DNA from: DASSJM01 sp036280655
GTDB taxonomy: Bacteria; Actinomycetota; UBA4738; HRBIN12
Direction of reading: 5' to 3'
DNA length: 64,000 bases
Assembly (NCBI GenBank): GCA_036280655.1
Contig: DASUQI010000041.1
Coordinates: 62,001 to 126,000, forward strand
Below the pieces are notes generated by a model. It searched no databases. It was not told the origin of the DNA and worked only from the letters and a program-made list of their open reading frames with translations. Shown here piece by piece: positions 51,380 to 60,173 of this stretch (position 1 is the first letter of the stretch; each line of letters begins with the position of its first letter). Made by a program: the position numbers and the translations under genes.

Positions 51380-52696
51380 CTACGAACCGAGCACCGGCCC
51401 GAGCACGTCGAGCAGGCTCGGCGAGTCCGGCAGCACATCGAGGTCGTACCGAACGCGCACCGCGGGCTTGCGGATCTCGATCACGCGGCGCAGGTCGATC
51501 GGCGTGCCGATCACGACCACGTCGGCCTCGGCCGTGTCGATGATCTTCTCCACCTCGGCGAGCTGGCCGTTCGAGTACCCCATCGCCGGCAGCACCGGGC
51601 CGACGTCGTACTTGCGGAACGTCTCGTCGATCGTGCCGATCGCCCAGGGTCTCGGGTCGACGATCTCGTCCGCGCCCTGCGCGCGAGCCGCCACGACGCC
51701 GGCGCCGAACTTCATGTCGCCGTGCGTGAGGGTCGGGCCGTCCTCCACGACCAGCACACGCTTGCCGGCGATCACGGAGGGGTCGTCGACCGTCACTCGG
51801 CTGTTCGCCTTCACGACCGTTGCGCCGTGATTCACCTGGTGGATCGTCGCCATGAGCGCGTTCACCTGGTCGATCGAGGCCGAGTCCATCTTGTTGATCA
51901 CGATCGCGTCGGCCATCCTCAGGTTCGCCTCGCCCGGGTGGTAGCTGGTCTCGTGCCCCGCGCGGAGCGGGTCGGCGACCACGACGTGGACGTCCGGCGC
52001 ATAGAACGGCAGGTCGTTGTTGCCACCGTCCCACAGCAGGACGTCGCACTCCGCCTGCGCCTGCTCGAGGATCTCGCCGTAGTCGACGCCGGCATAGATC
52101 ACGGTGCCGGAAGCGATGTGCGGCTCGTACTCCTCACGTTCCTCGATCGTCGTGTCGTGCTTGTCGAGATCCTCGTGGGTCGCGAACCGCTGCACGCGCT
52201 GTTTCTCGAGGTTGCCGTACGGCATCGGGTGACGAACCGCGACGGCCCGCTTGCCCGCGTCCTTCAGCGTCTGCGCGATCGCCCGGGTCGTCTGGCTCTT
52301 GCCCGAGCCGGTCCGGACGGCGCACACGGCCACCACGGGGACGGTCGCCTTCAGCATCGTCTCGTTCGGCCCGAGGAGCGAGAAGGTCGCGCCGGCCGCG
52401 AGGGCCTCGCTCGCCTTGTGCATGACGTGCTCGTGGCTCACGTCGGAGTACGCGAACACGACCTCGTCGACCTTTCGGTCGCGGATCAGGTCGGTGAGCT
52501 CGCTCTCGTCGTGGATCGGGATGCCGTTCGGGTACCGGGGCCCCGCCAGGCTCGCGGGGTAGGTGCGGTCGTCGATGAACGGGATCTGGGTGGCGGTGAA
52601 CGCGACGACCTCGACCCCCTCGTCGTCCCGGTAGCGGACGTTGAAGTTGTGGAAGTCGCGGCCTGCGGCTCCCATGATGAGGACACGACGCGGCAT
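51380..52696 (-). CDS. Cyclic 2,3-diphosphoglycerate synthetase-like P-loop protein
   Basis: A 438-residue protein starting MPRRVLIMGAAGRDFHNFNV, then a P-loop domain with CAVRTGSGKSQTTRAIAQTL, HPMPYGNLEKQRVQRF, LLWDGGNNDLPF and VINKMDSAS. This matches the predicted GTPase group that includes archaeal cyclic 2,3-diphosphoglycerate synthetase; in bacteria the role is unverified. ATG 52696 has AAGGA seven bases upstream. The open frame continues upstream only as the shadow of the next gene. Confidence 0.86.
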   Translation of the reverse strand: MPRRVLIMGAAGRDFHNFNVRYRDDEGVEVVAFTATQIPFIDDRTYPASLAGPRYPNGIPIHDESELTDLIRDRKVDEVVFAYSDVSHEHVMHKASEALAAGATFSLLGPNETMLKATVPVVAVCAVRTGSGKSQTTRAIAQTLKDAGKRAVAVRHPMPYGNLEKQRVQRFATHEDLDKHDTTIEEREEYEPHIASGTVIYAGVDYGEILEQAQAECDVLLWDGGNNDLPFYAPDVHVVVADPLRAGHETSYHPGEANLRMADAIVINKMDSASIDQVNALMATIHQVNHGATVVKANSRVTVDDPSVIAGKRVLVVEDGPTLTHGDMKFGAGVVAARAQGADEIVDPRPWAIGTIDETFRKYDVGPVLPAMGYSNGQLAEVEKIIDTAEADVVVIGTPIDLRRVIEIRKPAVRVRYDLDVLPDSPSLLDVLGPVLGS

Positions 52697-52811
52697 ACCA
52701 GGGTCCTTTCGGAAGGGGTTTGATGCGCGGGGGAGCCGGTCGGCCCGCGCTCGTGCGCCTGGGCCCCGCTCTTCAACCCCGGAATCTACCGTGATGGAGC
52801 CGGAATCGGCA

Positions 52812-53627
52812 TCAGGCGTCCGGCCAGAGATCGTCCACCCATCCGGACGACCCCACGTGCCCCAACGGCCGGGCGAAATGGGACACGGCGACCGTCCAAG
52901 ACGCCTCCCGGGCCCGCCCGACGAGCTCCGCACGGGACCGAGCGGCCTCGTCCGCGTCGACGTCGTGGTTCCCCCGCTCCCCCGGCCTCGCGACCTGGAC
53001 CGGCACGTGGAGCAGGTCGCCCGTGAAGAGCATCGTGTCGTCGCCCTCAGTGAGGAGGACCGTGCGGTGACCCGGCGTGTGCCCGGGCGCGTGGAGGACC
53101 CGGAGGCCGGGCCACACCTCCCGGTCGTCGGCGCCGAGATCGAGCCTGTCGAGCTCGAGCAGCCGCTCCATCGGTCCCCGCGCGTTGTAGGCGCTCCCAC
53201 GTCCGTCGAACCACGCCCAGTCGGCCGGATGCACGACGTGCGTCGCGTTGAGGAATCGCGGCTCACCGCCCACGACCGCGCCGCCCGCATGGTCCGCGTG
53301 CAGGTGCGTGTGAAGCACCATCCGAACCTCGGTTGGATCCACGCCTGCTTCCGCGAGCGCGTCCTCGAGCGGCGTGTGCTCGGCCCACGGCTCGATCGGG
53401 TGCAGGGGGCTCACGCCGGTGTCGACCATCACGAGGCCGGTCGGCGTGCGGAGCGCGAACGCGTGGACGTGCCACTTCCATGACCGCTCGTCGTGGAAGC
53501 ACCACGGGTAGCGTTCGCGTTCGGTGATCCAGTCGGTGTTCGGCAGCTCGTCGACGAGATCGAGCGGCGCGTAGCCTTCGCACACGACCGAGATCTCGAC
53601 CCGTCCGAATAGGACGACGGCGTGCAT
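52812..53627 (-). CDS. Metallo-beta-lactamase-fold hydrolase
   Basis: A 271-residue MBL-fold protein: VVCEGYAPLDLVDELPN, the metal site HTHLHADHAGGAVV, APGHTPGHRTVLLTEG and TGDLLHVPVQ. Distinct from the lactonase-like gene at 27.1 kb. Zinc hydrolase with unknown substrate. ATG 53627 is six bases after TAGGGT (53634-53639, minus strand); a GTG one codon earlier is also possible. It is the last gene downstream of the formate dehydrogenase/mobA run, but has its own apparent leaderless promoter. Confidence 0.87.
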   Translation of the reverse strand: MHAVVLFGRVEISVVCEGYAPLDLVDELPNTDWITERERYPWCFHDERSWKWHVHAFALRTPTGLVMVDTGVSPLHPIEPWAEHTPLEDALAEAGVDPTEVRMVLHTHLHADHAGGAVVGGEPRFLNATHVVHPADWAWFDGRGSAYNARGPMERLLELDRLDLGADDREVWPGLRVLHAPGHTPGHRTVLLTEGDDTMLFTGDLLHVPVQVARPGERGNHDVDADEAARSRAELVGRAREASWTVAVSHFARPLGHVGSSGWVDDLWPDA

Positions 53628-53633
53628 CACGGC

Positions 53634-53639
53634 ACCCTA
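53634..53639 (-). promoter_or_regulatory. -10 element TAGGGT, leaderless start of an MBL-fold gene
   Basis: TAGGGT on the minus strand with six bases to the ATG at 53627. No ribosome-binding site between. Confidence 0.45.
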
Positions 53640-53664
53640 CGCGGGTGCGACGTGGAACCCGATC

Positions 53665-53811
53665 TCACGCGGCGCGGCGCCGCGGGGGAAGCTGGGTCGT
53701 GACGAGCTCCTTGGCACGAACGACGTCGGTATCTCGGGGATCGAGCGGGAGCACGTCGAGATGCCGGTTGGGCTTCTTCGAGGCCTTCCTCTCGATCCGT
53801 TCGCGTCGCAT
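53665..53811 (-). CDS. 48-residue basic protein downstream of mobA
   Basis: A short gene with a strong ribosome-binding site (GAGGAGG, four bases before ATG 53811). The product is very basic at both ends (MRRERIERKASKKPNRHLDV ... QLPPRRRAA) with a central LPLDPRDTDVVRAKELVT. No membrane segment or family recognised; a nucleic-acid or ribosome-associated protein is possible. Lies 45 bases after mobA on the same strand. Confidence 0.6.
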   Translation of the reverse strand: MRRERIERKASKKPNRHLDVLPLDPRDTDVVRAKELVTTQLPPRRRAA

Positions 53812-53856
53812 CGTGCCTCCTCGTTACCCCTGCTTCGCAACGAGGAAACGGACGGT

Positions 53857-54447
53857 TCACCCGTCGAGATCGGAAGGCTCGTCCACGTCGAACAGCGTTC
53901 GGCGCGCGGGATCGAGCCCCACCCACGTCGCCTCGTCGATCACCGCGACGCGGAGCGCGTCGAGCAGGTCGTGGAGCGCCCGGTGTTCCGCGTGCAGCAA
54001 CGCGTGCGCCGCCTCCACGGCCGCCGTGTTCTTCACGACACACGGAAGCGGCCGGTAGCGATCGCCGTCCTGCAGCGCGACCGCGTCGACCGGCGCCTCG
54101 TCGGCCACCTGGAGCAGCTCGAGCAGCACACGCGTCTGGAGGTCCGGCATGTCCCCGGCCGCGACGAGCGCGAGATCGGATGGCGCCGCGAGCAGCCCGG
54201 CGTGCAGGCCCGCGAGCGGCCCCTCTCCCTCGGTCGGGTCGCGCGCGAACATCACCGCGATGCCCGGCGGCATCGACGGCTCGGGCGCATCGGGGGCGAG
54301 GACCACGACGATCTGGTCGCAGACCTCGCCGAGCCGGAGCACGGCGTGATGCAGGAGCGGCATCCCCCGGTAGGATTGGGCGAGCTTGTCGCGGCCGAAC
54401 CGGGTCGAGCGCCCGCCCGCGAGGACGACGCCCGCGACCTCAGGCAG
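53857..54447 (-). CDS. mobA: Molybdenum cofactor guanylyltransferase MobA, apparent CTG start
   Basis: Adds GMP to molybdopterin, giving the bis-guanylyl cofactor needed by formate dehydrogenase. The essential N-terminal GTP-binding loop VVLAGGRSTRFGRDKL is present only if translation starts upstream of the first ATG (54363). The only plausible codon is CTG 54447, six bases after GGAG and overlapping the stop of the preceding gene by eight bases. The 196-residue product then has AAGDMPDL and a normal C-terminus ending FDVDEPSDL. Translation is presumably coupled to the upstream Fe-S subunit gene. Confidence 0.85.
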   Translation of the reverse strand: MPEVAGVVLAGGRSTRFGRDKLAQSYRGMPLLHHAVLRLGEVCDQIVVVLAPDAPEPSMPPGIAVMFARDPTEGEGPLAGLHAGLLAAPSDLALVAAGDMPDLQTRVLLELLQVADEAPVDAVALQDGDRYRPLPCVVKNTAAVEAAHALLHAEHRALHDLLDALRVAVIDEATWVGLDPARRTLFDVDEPSDLDG

Positions 54448-55450
54448 TCGGTTCTCCGGTGGCCGGCGGGACGGCGCGATCGGTCTCGGTGTCGGCGGTC
54501 TGGACGGACGGAACCGGCGCGCGATTCTGGACGTACTGGAACCCGAACCGGCCCTTGATGCACAGGTGGCCGCTCGTCACGTCGTTGTCCCAGGAGGACG
54601 TGACCTTCACGATCTCGTTGTCCTGCACGTGGACTTCGAGCTCGCATCCGACGCCGCAGTACGGGCAGATCGTCTCGGTGACGATCTGCTCAGATTCGTC
54701 CCAGGTGCCGGCCTCGCGCATCTCGTGCTCGCTGCGGAACATCAGCGCGCCGGTTGGGCACACGCCGATGCAGTTCCCGCAGTAGACGCACGCCGATTCG
54801 GGCAGACCGACGTCGAACTCGGTCGAGATCCGCGCGTCGAACCCTCTGCCGGCCACGGCGATCGCGAACGTGTTCTGCGCGTCGACGCCGCACGCCTCGA
54901 CGCACTTGTAGCAGAGGATGCACCGCGAGTAGTCGCGCACGTACAGCTCGTTGTCGACCTTCACCGGCTGGTGGACGGTCTCGGCGGCGGCGCCGCTCGG
55001 TTCGCGGTGGTGGCCGGGGTGACGCGCGTCGCGTTCGCCGACGGCGGCCGGCTCGGAGGCCGGGCCGTAGCGCGCCGCGTCGGCCGCGTAGTCGCGCTGC
55101 CACCGTTCGACGTCGGTCCCGGTGAGCGAGACGTCGACGCTCGAGCCGAGGAACTCGAGCACCATCTTGCGCGAGTGCCGAACGCGCTCGGTGTCGGTCC
55201 GCACCTTCATCCCGGTCTCGGCCTTGCGGGCGCACGACGGCACGAGCACGCGCGAGCCCTCGAGCTCGACCACGCAGACCCGGCAGGCGTTCACCGGCGT
55301 CAGGTTGTCGGCGAAGCAGAGGGTCGGCGTGTCCACGCCCTCGCCCCGGAGCGCGTCGAGGATGGTCGCGCCCTCGGGGACGCGCACGGTCGCGCCGTCG
55401 ATCTCGAGGTCGATCAGGCGCTTCGGCGCGTCGAGCGGGACGACGCTCAC
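54440..55450 (-). CDS. Formate dehydrogenase, detached N-terminal iron-sulfur module
   Basis: A 336-residue protein equal to the N-terminal third of NAD-type formate dehydrogenase alpha subunits. It has a [2Fe-2S] domain (C45, C56, C59, C73), two [4Fe-4S] ferredoxin motifs (CILCYKCVEAC, CVYCGNCIGVCPTGAL) and the first part of the molybdopterin domain with its own cluster motif CPYCGVGCELEV and HLCIKGRFGFQYVQNR. There the homology ends; the remainder of the subunit is encoded by the gene at 57305-59221. GTG 55450 overlaps the NuoEF stop. Confidence 0.9.
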   Translation of the reverse strand: MSVVPLDAPKRLIDLEIDGATVRVPEGATILDALRGEGVDTPTLCFADNLTPVNACRVCVVELEGSRVLVPSCARKAETGMKVRTDTERVRHSRKMVLEFLGSSVDVSLTGTDVERWQRDYAADAARYGPASEPAAVGERDARHPGHHREPSGAAAETVHQPVKVDNELYVRDYSRCILCYKCVEACGVDAQNTFAIAVAGRGFDARISTEFDVGLPESACVYCGNCIGVCPTGALMFRSEHEMREAGTWDESEQIVTETICPYCGVGCELEVHVQDNEIVKVTSSWDNDVTSGHLCIKGRFGFQYVQNRAPVPSVQTADTETDRAVPPATGEPTA

Positions 55451-57297
55451 GGCGCGGCCCCGTTCCCGTCGAAGAGCCTCAGGCGATGGATCGCCGAGTC
55501 GACGGCGTTCGCGGCGAGCTGCCCGAGCCCGCAGATCGACGCGTCGCGCATCACCTGACCGATCTCGTCGATCAGCGTGAGCTCCTCGGAGAGCGACGCG
55601 TTCGTGCGCCCGCTCATGACCCGCGCGAGCGCCTCCTCCTGCCGGACCGTGCCGACGCGGCACGGCACGCACTGGCCGCAGGACTCGTCGCGGAAGAACG
55701 AGGCGATCCGCAGCACGATGTCGGCCAGGTCGACCTCCTCGTCGAACACCATCACGACGCCCGACCCGAGCGTGACCCCGGCCGCCCTCGAGTCCTCGAA
55801 CGTGAGCCGCAGGTCGAGGTCGTCCGGCGTGACGAACGACCCCGCGGCGCCGCCGAGCAGGATCGCCTTCAGCGCCTTGCTCCCGCGGACGCCGCCGGCG
55901 AGCTCGAGCAGCTCGCGGAGCGTGATCCCGTGCTCGACCTCGTAGACGCCGGGCCGTTCGACGCACCCGGAGAGGCAGAAGAGGCGCGGGCCGGTCGAGT
56001 CCGGCGTGCCGATCCTCGCGTACGCCTCGCCGCCGATCCGCAGGACCTCGAGGACATTCACGAGCGTCTCGACGTTGTTGATTCCGGTCGGCTTGCCGAA
56101 CAGCCCCTTCTCGACCGGGAACGGTGGCTTGTTGCGCGGCTCGCCGCGCTTGCCCTCGATCGAGTTGAACAGCGACGTCTCTTCGCCGCAGATGTAGGCA
56201 CCGGCGCCGCGCCTTAGCTCGACGTCGAACGCGAACCCCTCCCCCATCACGTCGGCGCCGAGGAAGCCGTGGGCGTAGGCGGTGTCGATCGCGCGCTCGA
56301 GCATCCGCGTCGCGAGCGGGTACTCGCCGCGGATGTAGATGAAGCCTCTATCGGAGCCCGTGGCCCAGCCGGCGATCGTGAGCGACTCGATCACCGCGAA
56401 CGGGTCCTGCTCCATCAGGACGCGATCCTTGAACGTGCCGGGCTCGGACTCGTCCGCGTTGCAGACGAAGTAGTGCGGCCGCGCGGGCTGCCCGAGGACC
56501 GCCTCCCACTTCACGCCGGCGGGGAAGGCCGCGCCGCCGCGGCCCAGCAGCTTCGAGTCCTTGAGCTCGCGGATCGCGCCCTCGGGGCCGAGCTCGACCG
56601 CCTTGCGGAGCGCCTCGTACCCACCGTGCGCCCGGTAGTCGTCGAGCGAGGACGGATCGACGACACCGACCCGCCGCAGCAGGCGGGGTTCCCCGGCCGC
56701 CCGCGACACCGCCTTCCCTACGTGGCCCTCGAACCCGAACGACGTCTCGCCGCGAACGAACGGCCTCAGCACGTCCATCGACGCGTTCGGGATCTGCGGG
56801 TCGTAACTATCGCCGAGCGTCTGGAGCAGTGCGGCGGGCGCAACGTCGCACAGGCCGAGGCACGGGCTGCGCGTGACCCGATCCCTCCCCTCGGGACCCA
56901 GCTCGACCTGGACGTCCGAGATCAGCGCCTCCGCCCCGCGAACCCGGCACGCGATGTCATCGCACAGATGCAGGACCGACGGCGGGCGAGGGTCCGTCGA
57001 GAACATCGCGTAGAACGTCGCGACCCCGTACGCCTCTGCCGGCGGGACGGTGAGCCGCTCACACACGTACCGGAGCCCTCCCGGGCTGATCCATCCGGCG
57101 CTCGACTGCAGTGCGTGCAGCGCCGGAAGCAACAGGTGCCGCTGCTCACGGGCGTCGTGGCCGCCGCGTGCCACCCGCCCGTCCGCCTCGATCGTCCGGA
57201 CGCCGCCCGTCCAGCCGGAGCTCGGCGGGCCGAGGACCGCGTCGACGGCCGAGCGCTCGTCGTCGGTCGGCAGCGCGTCGGGAAGGACGAGATCCAC
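55447..57297 (-). CDS. NuoE-NuoF fusion, diaphorase subunit of formate dehydrogenase
   Basis: A 616-residue NADH-binding electron-transfer subunit. The N-terminal ~160 residues form a thioredoxin-like [2Fe-2S] NuoE domain (CDDIACRVRG, SPCLGLCDVAP). The rest is NuoF: FMN site GRGGAAFPAGVKW, NADESEPGTFKDR, GAGAYICGEETSL and the [4Fe-4S] ligands SCGQCVPCRVG. It passes electrons from formate to NAD(+) (or reverse). GTG 57297 is seven bases after the catalytic gene's stop. Confidence 0.93.
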   Translation of the reverse strand: MDLVLPDALPTDDERSAVDAVLGPPSSGWTGGVRTIEADGRVARGGHDAREQRHLLLPALHALQSSAGWISPGGLRYVCERLTVPPAEAYGVATFYAMFSTDPRPPSVLHLCDDIACRVRGAEALISDVQVELGPEGRDRVTRSPCLGLCDVAPAALLQTLGDSYDPQIPNASMDVLRPFVRGETSFGFEGHVGKAVSRAAGEPRLLRRVGVVDPSSLDDYRAHGGYEALRKAVELGPEGAIRELKDSKLLGRGGAAFPAGVKWEAVLGQPARPHYFVCNADESEPGTFKDRVLMEQDPFAVIESLTIAGWATGSDRGFIYIRGEYPLATRMLERAIDTAYAHGFLGADVMGEGFAFDVELRRGAGAYICGEETSLFNSIEGKRGEPRNKPPFPVEKGLFGKPTGINNVETLVNVLEVLRIGGEAYARIGTPDSTGPRLFCLSGCVERPGVYEVEHGITLRELLELAGGVRGSKALKAILLGGAAGSFVTPDDLDLRLTFEDSRAAGVTLGSGVVMVFDEEVDLADIVLRIASFFRDESCGQCVPCRVGTVRQEEALARVMSGRTNASLSEELTLIDEIGQVMRDASICGLGQLAANAVDSAIHRLRLFDGNGAAP

Positions 57298-57304
57298 GAG
57301 CGGG

Positions 57305-59221
57305 CTAGGCCCCCACCGACTCGGAGAGCTTCTCGATCCGGACCGCGCTCGCCTTGAACTCCGCCGTGCCCGATTTCGGGTCTGTGGCGTCGATCGTGAG
57401 CACGTTGGTCTCGGCCTGGTCGGGGAAGTGCAGCGTCATGAACACGAGTCCCGGCCGGAGGCCGCGGTCGATGCGGACCGGCGTCTCGAGCGACCCACGC
57501 CGCGAGCTCACCCGCACGATCTCCCCCTCCGAGACCCCGAACCGTTCCGCGTCCTCGGGCGAGACGTCGATGCTCTCCCGGCGCCGGAGCGGCGACGTGT
57601 AGCCACTCGTCTGCACTCCGGTGTTGTAGGAATCCAGCCGGCGGCCAGTCGTGAGCCGCAGCGGGAACTCGTCCGTGAGCTCGTCGACCGGCGGCTCGAA
57701 CGGCGTCTCGCTGAAGCGCGCTTTCGGGCCGCGCTTCTCGAGTTCGTCCTCCCACAGCCGCGCGTGCAGGAACAGCGTCCCGGGGTGCTCCTCGTCGTAG
57801 CACGGCCACTGGATCCCATCGAGCTCCTCGAGGCGCTCGTAGCTCATCCCGGCGTGCATCGGCGAGACGCGCCGGAGCTCGTCCCACGCCGAGCGTGCCG
57901 TCACGTCTCCCCAGTCGAACCCGAAGCGCTTCGCAATCTGCGCGAGGATCCAGATGTCGTCCTTTGCGTTCCCCGGTGGGTCGAGTGCCTTGCGGACTCG
58001 CTGCACGCGGCGCTCACTGTTCGTCACGGTGCCCTCGGCCTCGAACGCGGAGTTCGACGCCGGGAGCACGACGTCGGCCATCTCGGCGGTTCTCGTCATG
58101 AAGATGTCCTGCACGATGAGGATGTCGAGGTTCCGCAGCAGCTTCTTCGCGTGCTCGACGTTCGCCTCCGAGGAGGCGGGATTCTCGCCGATCACGTAGA
58201 GCGCGCTGAGGTCGCCCCGCTCCATCGCCTCGAACATCTGGCTGAGGTGCCAGCCGTACTTCGGGATCACCGGGACACCGCAGACCGCCTCCCACCGCGC
58301 GTGCGCCTCGAAGTCCGACTCGATGTCCTGGAACCCCGGCAGCTTGTTCGGGATCGCGCCCATGTCGCCGCCGCCCTGCACGTTGTTCTGGCCGCGGAGC
58401 GGGTTGAGGCCGCTGCCGTAGCGCCCCACGTGTCCAGTGAGAAGCCCGAGGTTGATGAGCGCGAGGACGTTGTCGACCGCGTTGTGGTGCTCCGTGATGC
58501 CGAGCGTCCAGCAGATCTCCGCCCGGTCGGCCGTTGCGTACGCGTGCGCGACCTCGCGGATCACCTCGGCGGGGATACCGGTCGCCTGCTCGCCGCGTTC
58601 GAGCGTCCAGTCCATCACCGACTCGCGGTACTTCCTGAAGTGGAGCGTCGCCCTCTCGATGAACGGCCTGTTCTCGAGGCTGGAGACGATGATCTCGCGC
58701 GCGATCGCGTTCGAGAGCGCGATGTCGGAGCCGACGTCGATCCCGAGCCACAGGTCGGCCCACTCGGCCGAGGTCGTCCGCCGCGGGTCGATGACGACCA
58801 GCTTGGCGCCGTTGTGGATCCCCTTCAGGACGTGATGGAAGAAGATCGGATGCGTCTCTCGCGCATTCGACCCCCACAGCACGATGAGATCGGTGTGCTC
58901 GATCTCCTCGTACGAACTGGTTCCCCCACCTGCTCCGAACACCGTCGCCAGACCGACGACCGAGGGAGCGTGTCAGGTGCGGTTGCAGCTGTCGATGTTG
59001 TTGCTGCGAAGGACCTGGCGCATGAGCTTCTGCGCCAAGAAGTTCATCTCGTTCGTGGCCTTCGAGCAGCTGAACAGGCCGACCCCGTCGCCGGCGTTCC
59101 GCTCGGTGGCGGCGCGCAGCCCGTCCGCGGCCCGGTCCAGGGCCTCGTCCCAGGTGGCCGTGCGCAGCCCGCCGTTGTCGCGGACCATCGGCTCCGTGAG
59201 CCGGGTGAGCCCGTTCTTCAT
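57305..59221 (-). CDS. fdhA: Selenocysteine formate dehydrogenase, catalytic part of alpha subunit
   Basis: Molybdenum/tungsten bis-MGD formate dehydrogenase catalytic subunit, 638 residues when the in-frame TGA at 58973-58975 (codon 83) is read as selenocysteine. Flanking residues NNIDSCNRT-U-HAPSVVGL match the Sec site of FdhF-type enzymes, and a SECIS-like hairpin follows. Downstream lie DLIVLWGSNARETHP, RGQNNVQGGGDMG and the C-terminal MGD domain (RLTTGRRLDSYNTG). The N-terminal [4Fe-4S] segment is missing and is encoded separately at 54440-55450. ATG 59221 has GGAG nine bases upstream. Confidence 0.92.
58930..58975 (-). promoter_or_regulatory. Bacterial SECIS element overlapping the Sec codon
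   Basis: After UGA (58975-58973) come 18 bases, then the loop GGUCU (58954-58950) closed by GUCGUC (58960-58955) against GGCGAC (58949-58944); a lower stem CUCC/GGAG brackets it. E. coli fdhF also has 18 bases between UGA and the GGUCU loop that SelB recognises. Structure inferred by hand from pairing. Confidence 0.8.
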
Positions 59222-59358
59222 CGAAGCGCTCTCCTTCCCGTCGGTAGCACGTCTGATTCTATGACCCCTCAAGCCAGGCGAGGACGTATCGAAGCTGCAG
59301 GCGACGATCTCGTCTGGCATGACGGTCGACGTAGCCCGGTTAGCCACAGGCTCTGGTC

Positions 59359-59391
59359 GCGTGACGCCGGTCACGCTACCCAAACGTGCAT
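59359..59391 (+). repeat. Dispersed repeat, copy A (palindromic half)
   Basis: Starts with the perfect palindrome GCGTGACGCCGGTCACGC and continues with CGTGCAT after a seven-base spacer. It lies between the divergent fdhA (start 59221) and the PAS gene (start 59488). Copies B and C share CGGT(C/G)ACGC(T/G)-N7-CGT(G/C)CAT. Confidence 0.5.
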
Positions 59392-59475
59392 TGGACTCAT
59401 AGGGACCCCTTCGAGAACTCGCTCGTTCCGGGGCGGGTCCGACGCGAGACCGCCCGGGTCCCCGGCCCTTCGTAC

Positions 59476-59481
59476 TAGGCT
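59476..59481 (+). promoter_or_regulatory. -10 element TAGGCT, leaderless start of the PAS gene
   Basis: TAGGCT, six bases, then the GTG at 59488; no ribosome-binding site. Confidence 0.45.
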
Positions 59482-59487
59482 CCCCCT

Positions 59488-59898
59488 GTGGAGCGGGAAG
59501 GCCGGCAGCGCAACCTCGTCCTGATCTTGGCGAGGAGCTTTGCCGCGCAACTCGCGACGGCCGTGTTCCTCGTCGACGCGGACGGGACCGTCATCTATTT
59601 CAATGAAGCGGCCGAGCTGCTGCTCGGGCAACGATTCATCGAGGGAGCCGGGATGGCGCCGGAGCAGTGGTCGACCAGGTACCGGCCTCGGGACTCCGAG
59701 GGCCACACCGTCCCACTTGAGTCTCTGCCCTTGGGTGTCACGATGCTGAAGCGCGAGCCGGCCCACGGTGTCCTCTGGATCTTGGGGGCCGACGGGGTGG
59801 ACCGGCGGATCGAGGTTGCGGCCTTCCCGCTGCTCGCTCGCACAGAGGACTTCGTTGGCGCTATCGCGCTGTTCTGGGAGCGGCCGGAAAACCGGTAG
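59488..59898 (+). CDS. Stand-alone PAS-domain protein
   Basis: A 136-residue protein that is essentially one PAS domain: LILARSFAAQLATAVFLVDADG, VIYFNEAAELLLGQ, and a beta-rich second half (VLWILGADGVDRRIEVAAFPL) ending VGAIALFWE. No kinase, GGDEF or HTH domain is attached, so it would have to act by protein contact or as a ligand sensor. GTG 59488 in the leaderless arrangement. Confidence 0.82.
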   Translation: MEREGRQRNLVLILARSFAAQLATAVFLVDADGTVIYFNEAAELLLGQRFIEGAGMAPEQWSTRYRPRDSEGHTVPLESLPLGVTMLKREPAHGVLWILGADGVDRRIEVAAFPLLARTEDFVGAIALFWERPENR

Positions 59899-59923
59899 TG
59901 CGGGGAAGATCGTAGAATCGCCC

Positions 59924-59929
59924 TAGACT
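59924..59929 (+). promoter_or_regulatory. -10 element TAGACT, leaderless start of a 74-residue gene
   Basis: TAGACT followed by CCCGGT and the GTG at 59936, the same six-base spacing as the PAS gene in front. Confidence 0.45.
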
Positions 59930-59935
59930 CCCGGT

Positions 59936-60160
59936 GTGACGAAGAAGCGAGACCGCGACCGGAATATCGTCCAGGAGCTCCGGGAGGACGCCCAGTGGAG
60001 CGCGTGGACGAACACCTTTGGACGGCAGCGCGGATGGGGCCGTCCCCGCTCTCTCCCGCACGGTGTCGGGTTGCGGACCTACATGCTGGCCGCGGTCATC
60101 ATTCTCGGGACCGTGGTTGCTGCGGTCGGGCTCATCGCTCTACTTCTCAACCTCGACTGA
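59936..60160 (+). CDS. 74-residue C-terminally anchored membrane protein
   Basis: A highly charged N-terminal half (TKKRDRDRNIVQELREDAQW) and one C-terminal membrane segment (YMLAAVIILGTVVAAVGLIALLL). No family recognised. Lies 37 bases after the PAS gene on the same strand but with its own TAGACT element. Confidence 0.6.
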   Translation: MTKKRDRDRNIVQELREDAQWSAWTNTFGRQRGWGRPRSLPHGVGLRTYMLAAVIILGTVVAAVGLIALLLNLD

Positions 60161-60173
60161 AGCCGGGCCGGGC

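Noticed and set aside
54361..54363. ATG 54363 as the mobA start
   Set aside because: It would delete the GTP-binding LAGGRSTRFG loop that defines the family.
58973..58975. TGA as a nonsense mutation splitting fdhA
   Set aside because: Position, flanking residues and a correctly spaced SECIS hairpin all fit selenocysteine, and both sides remain well conserved.
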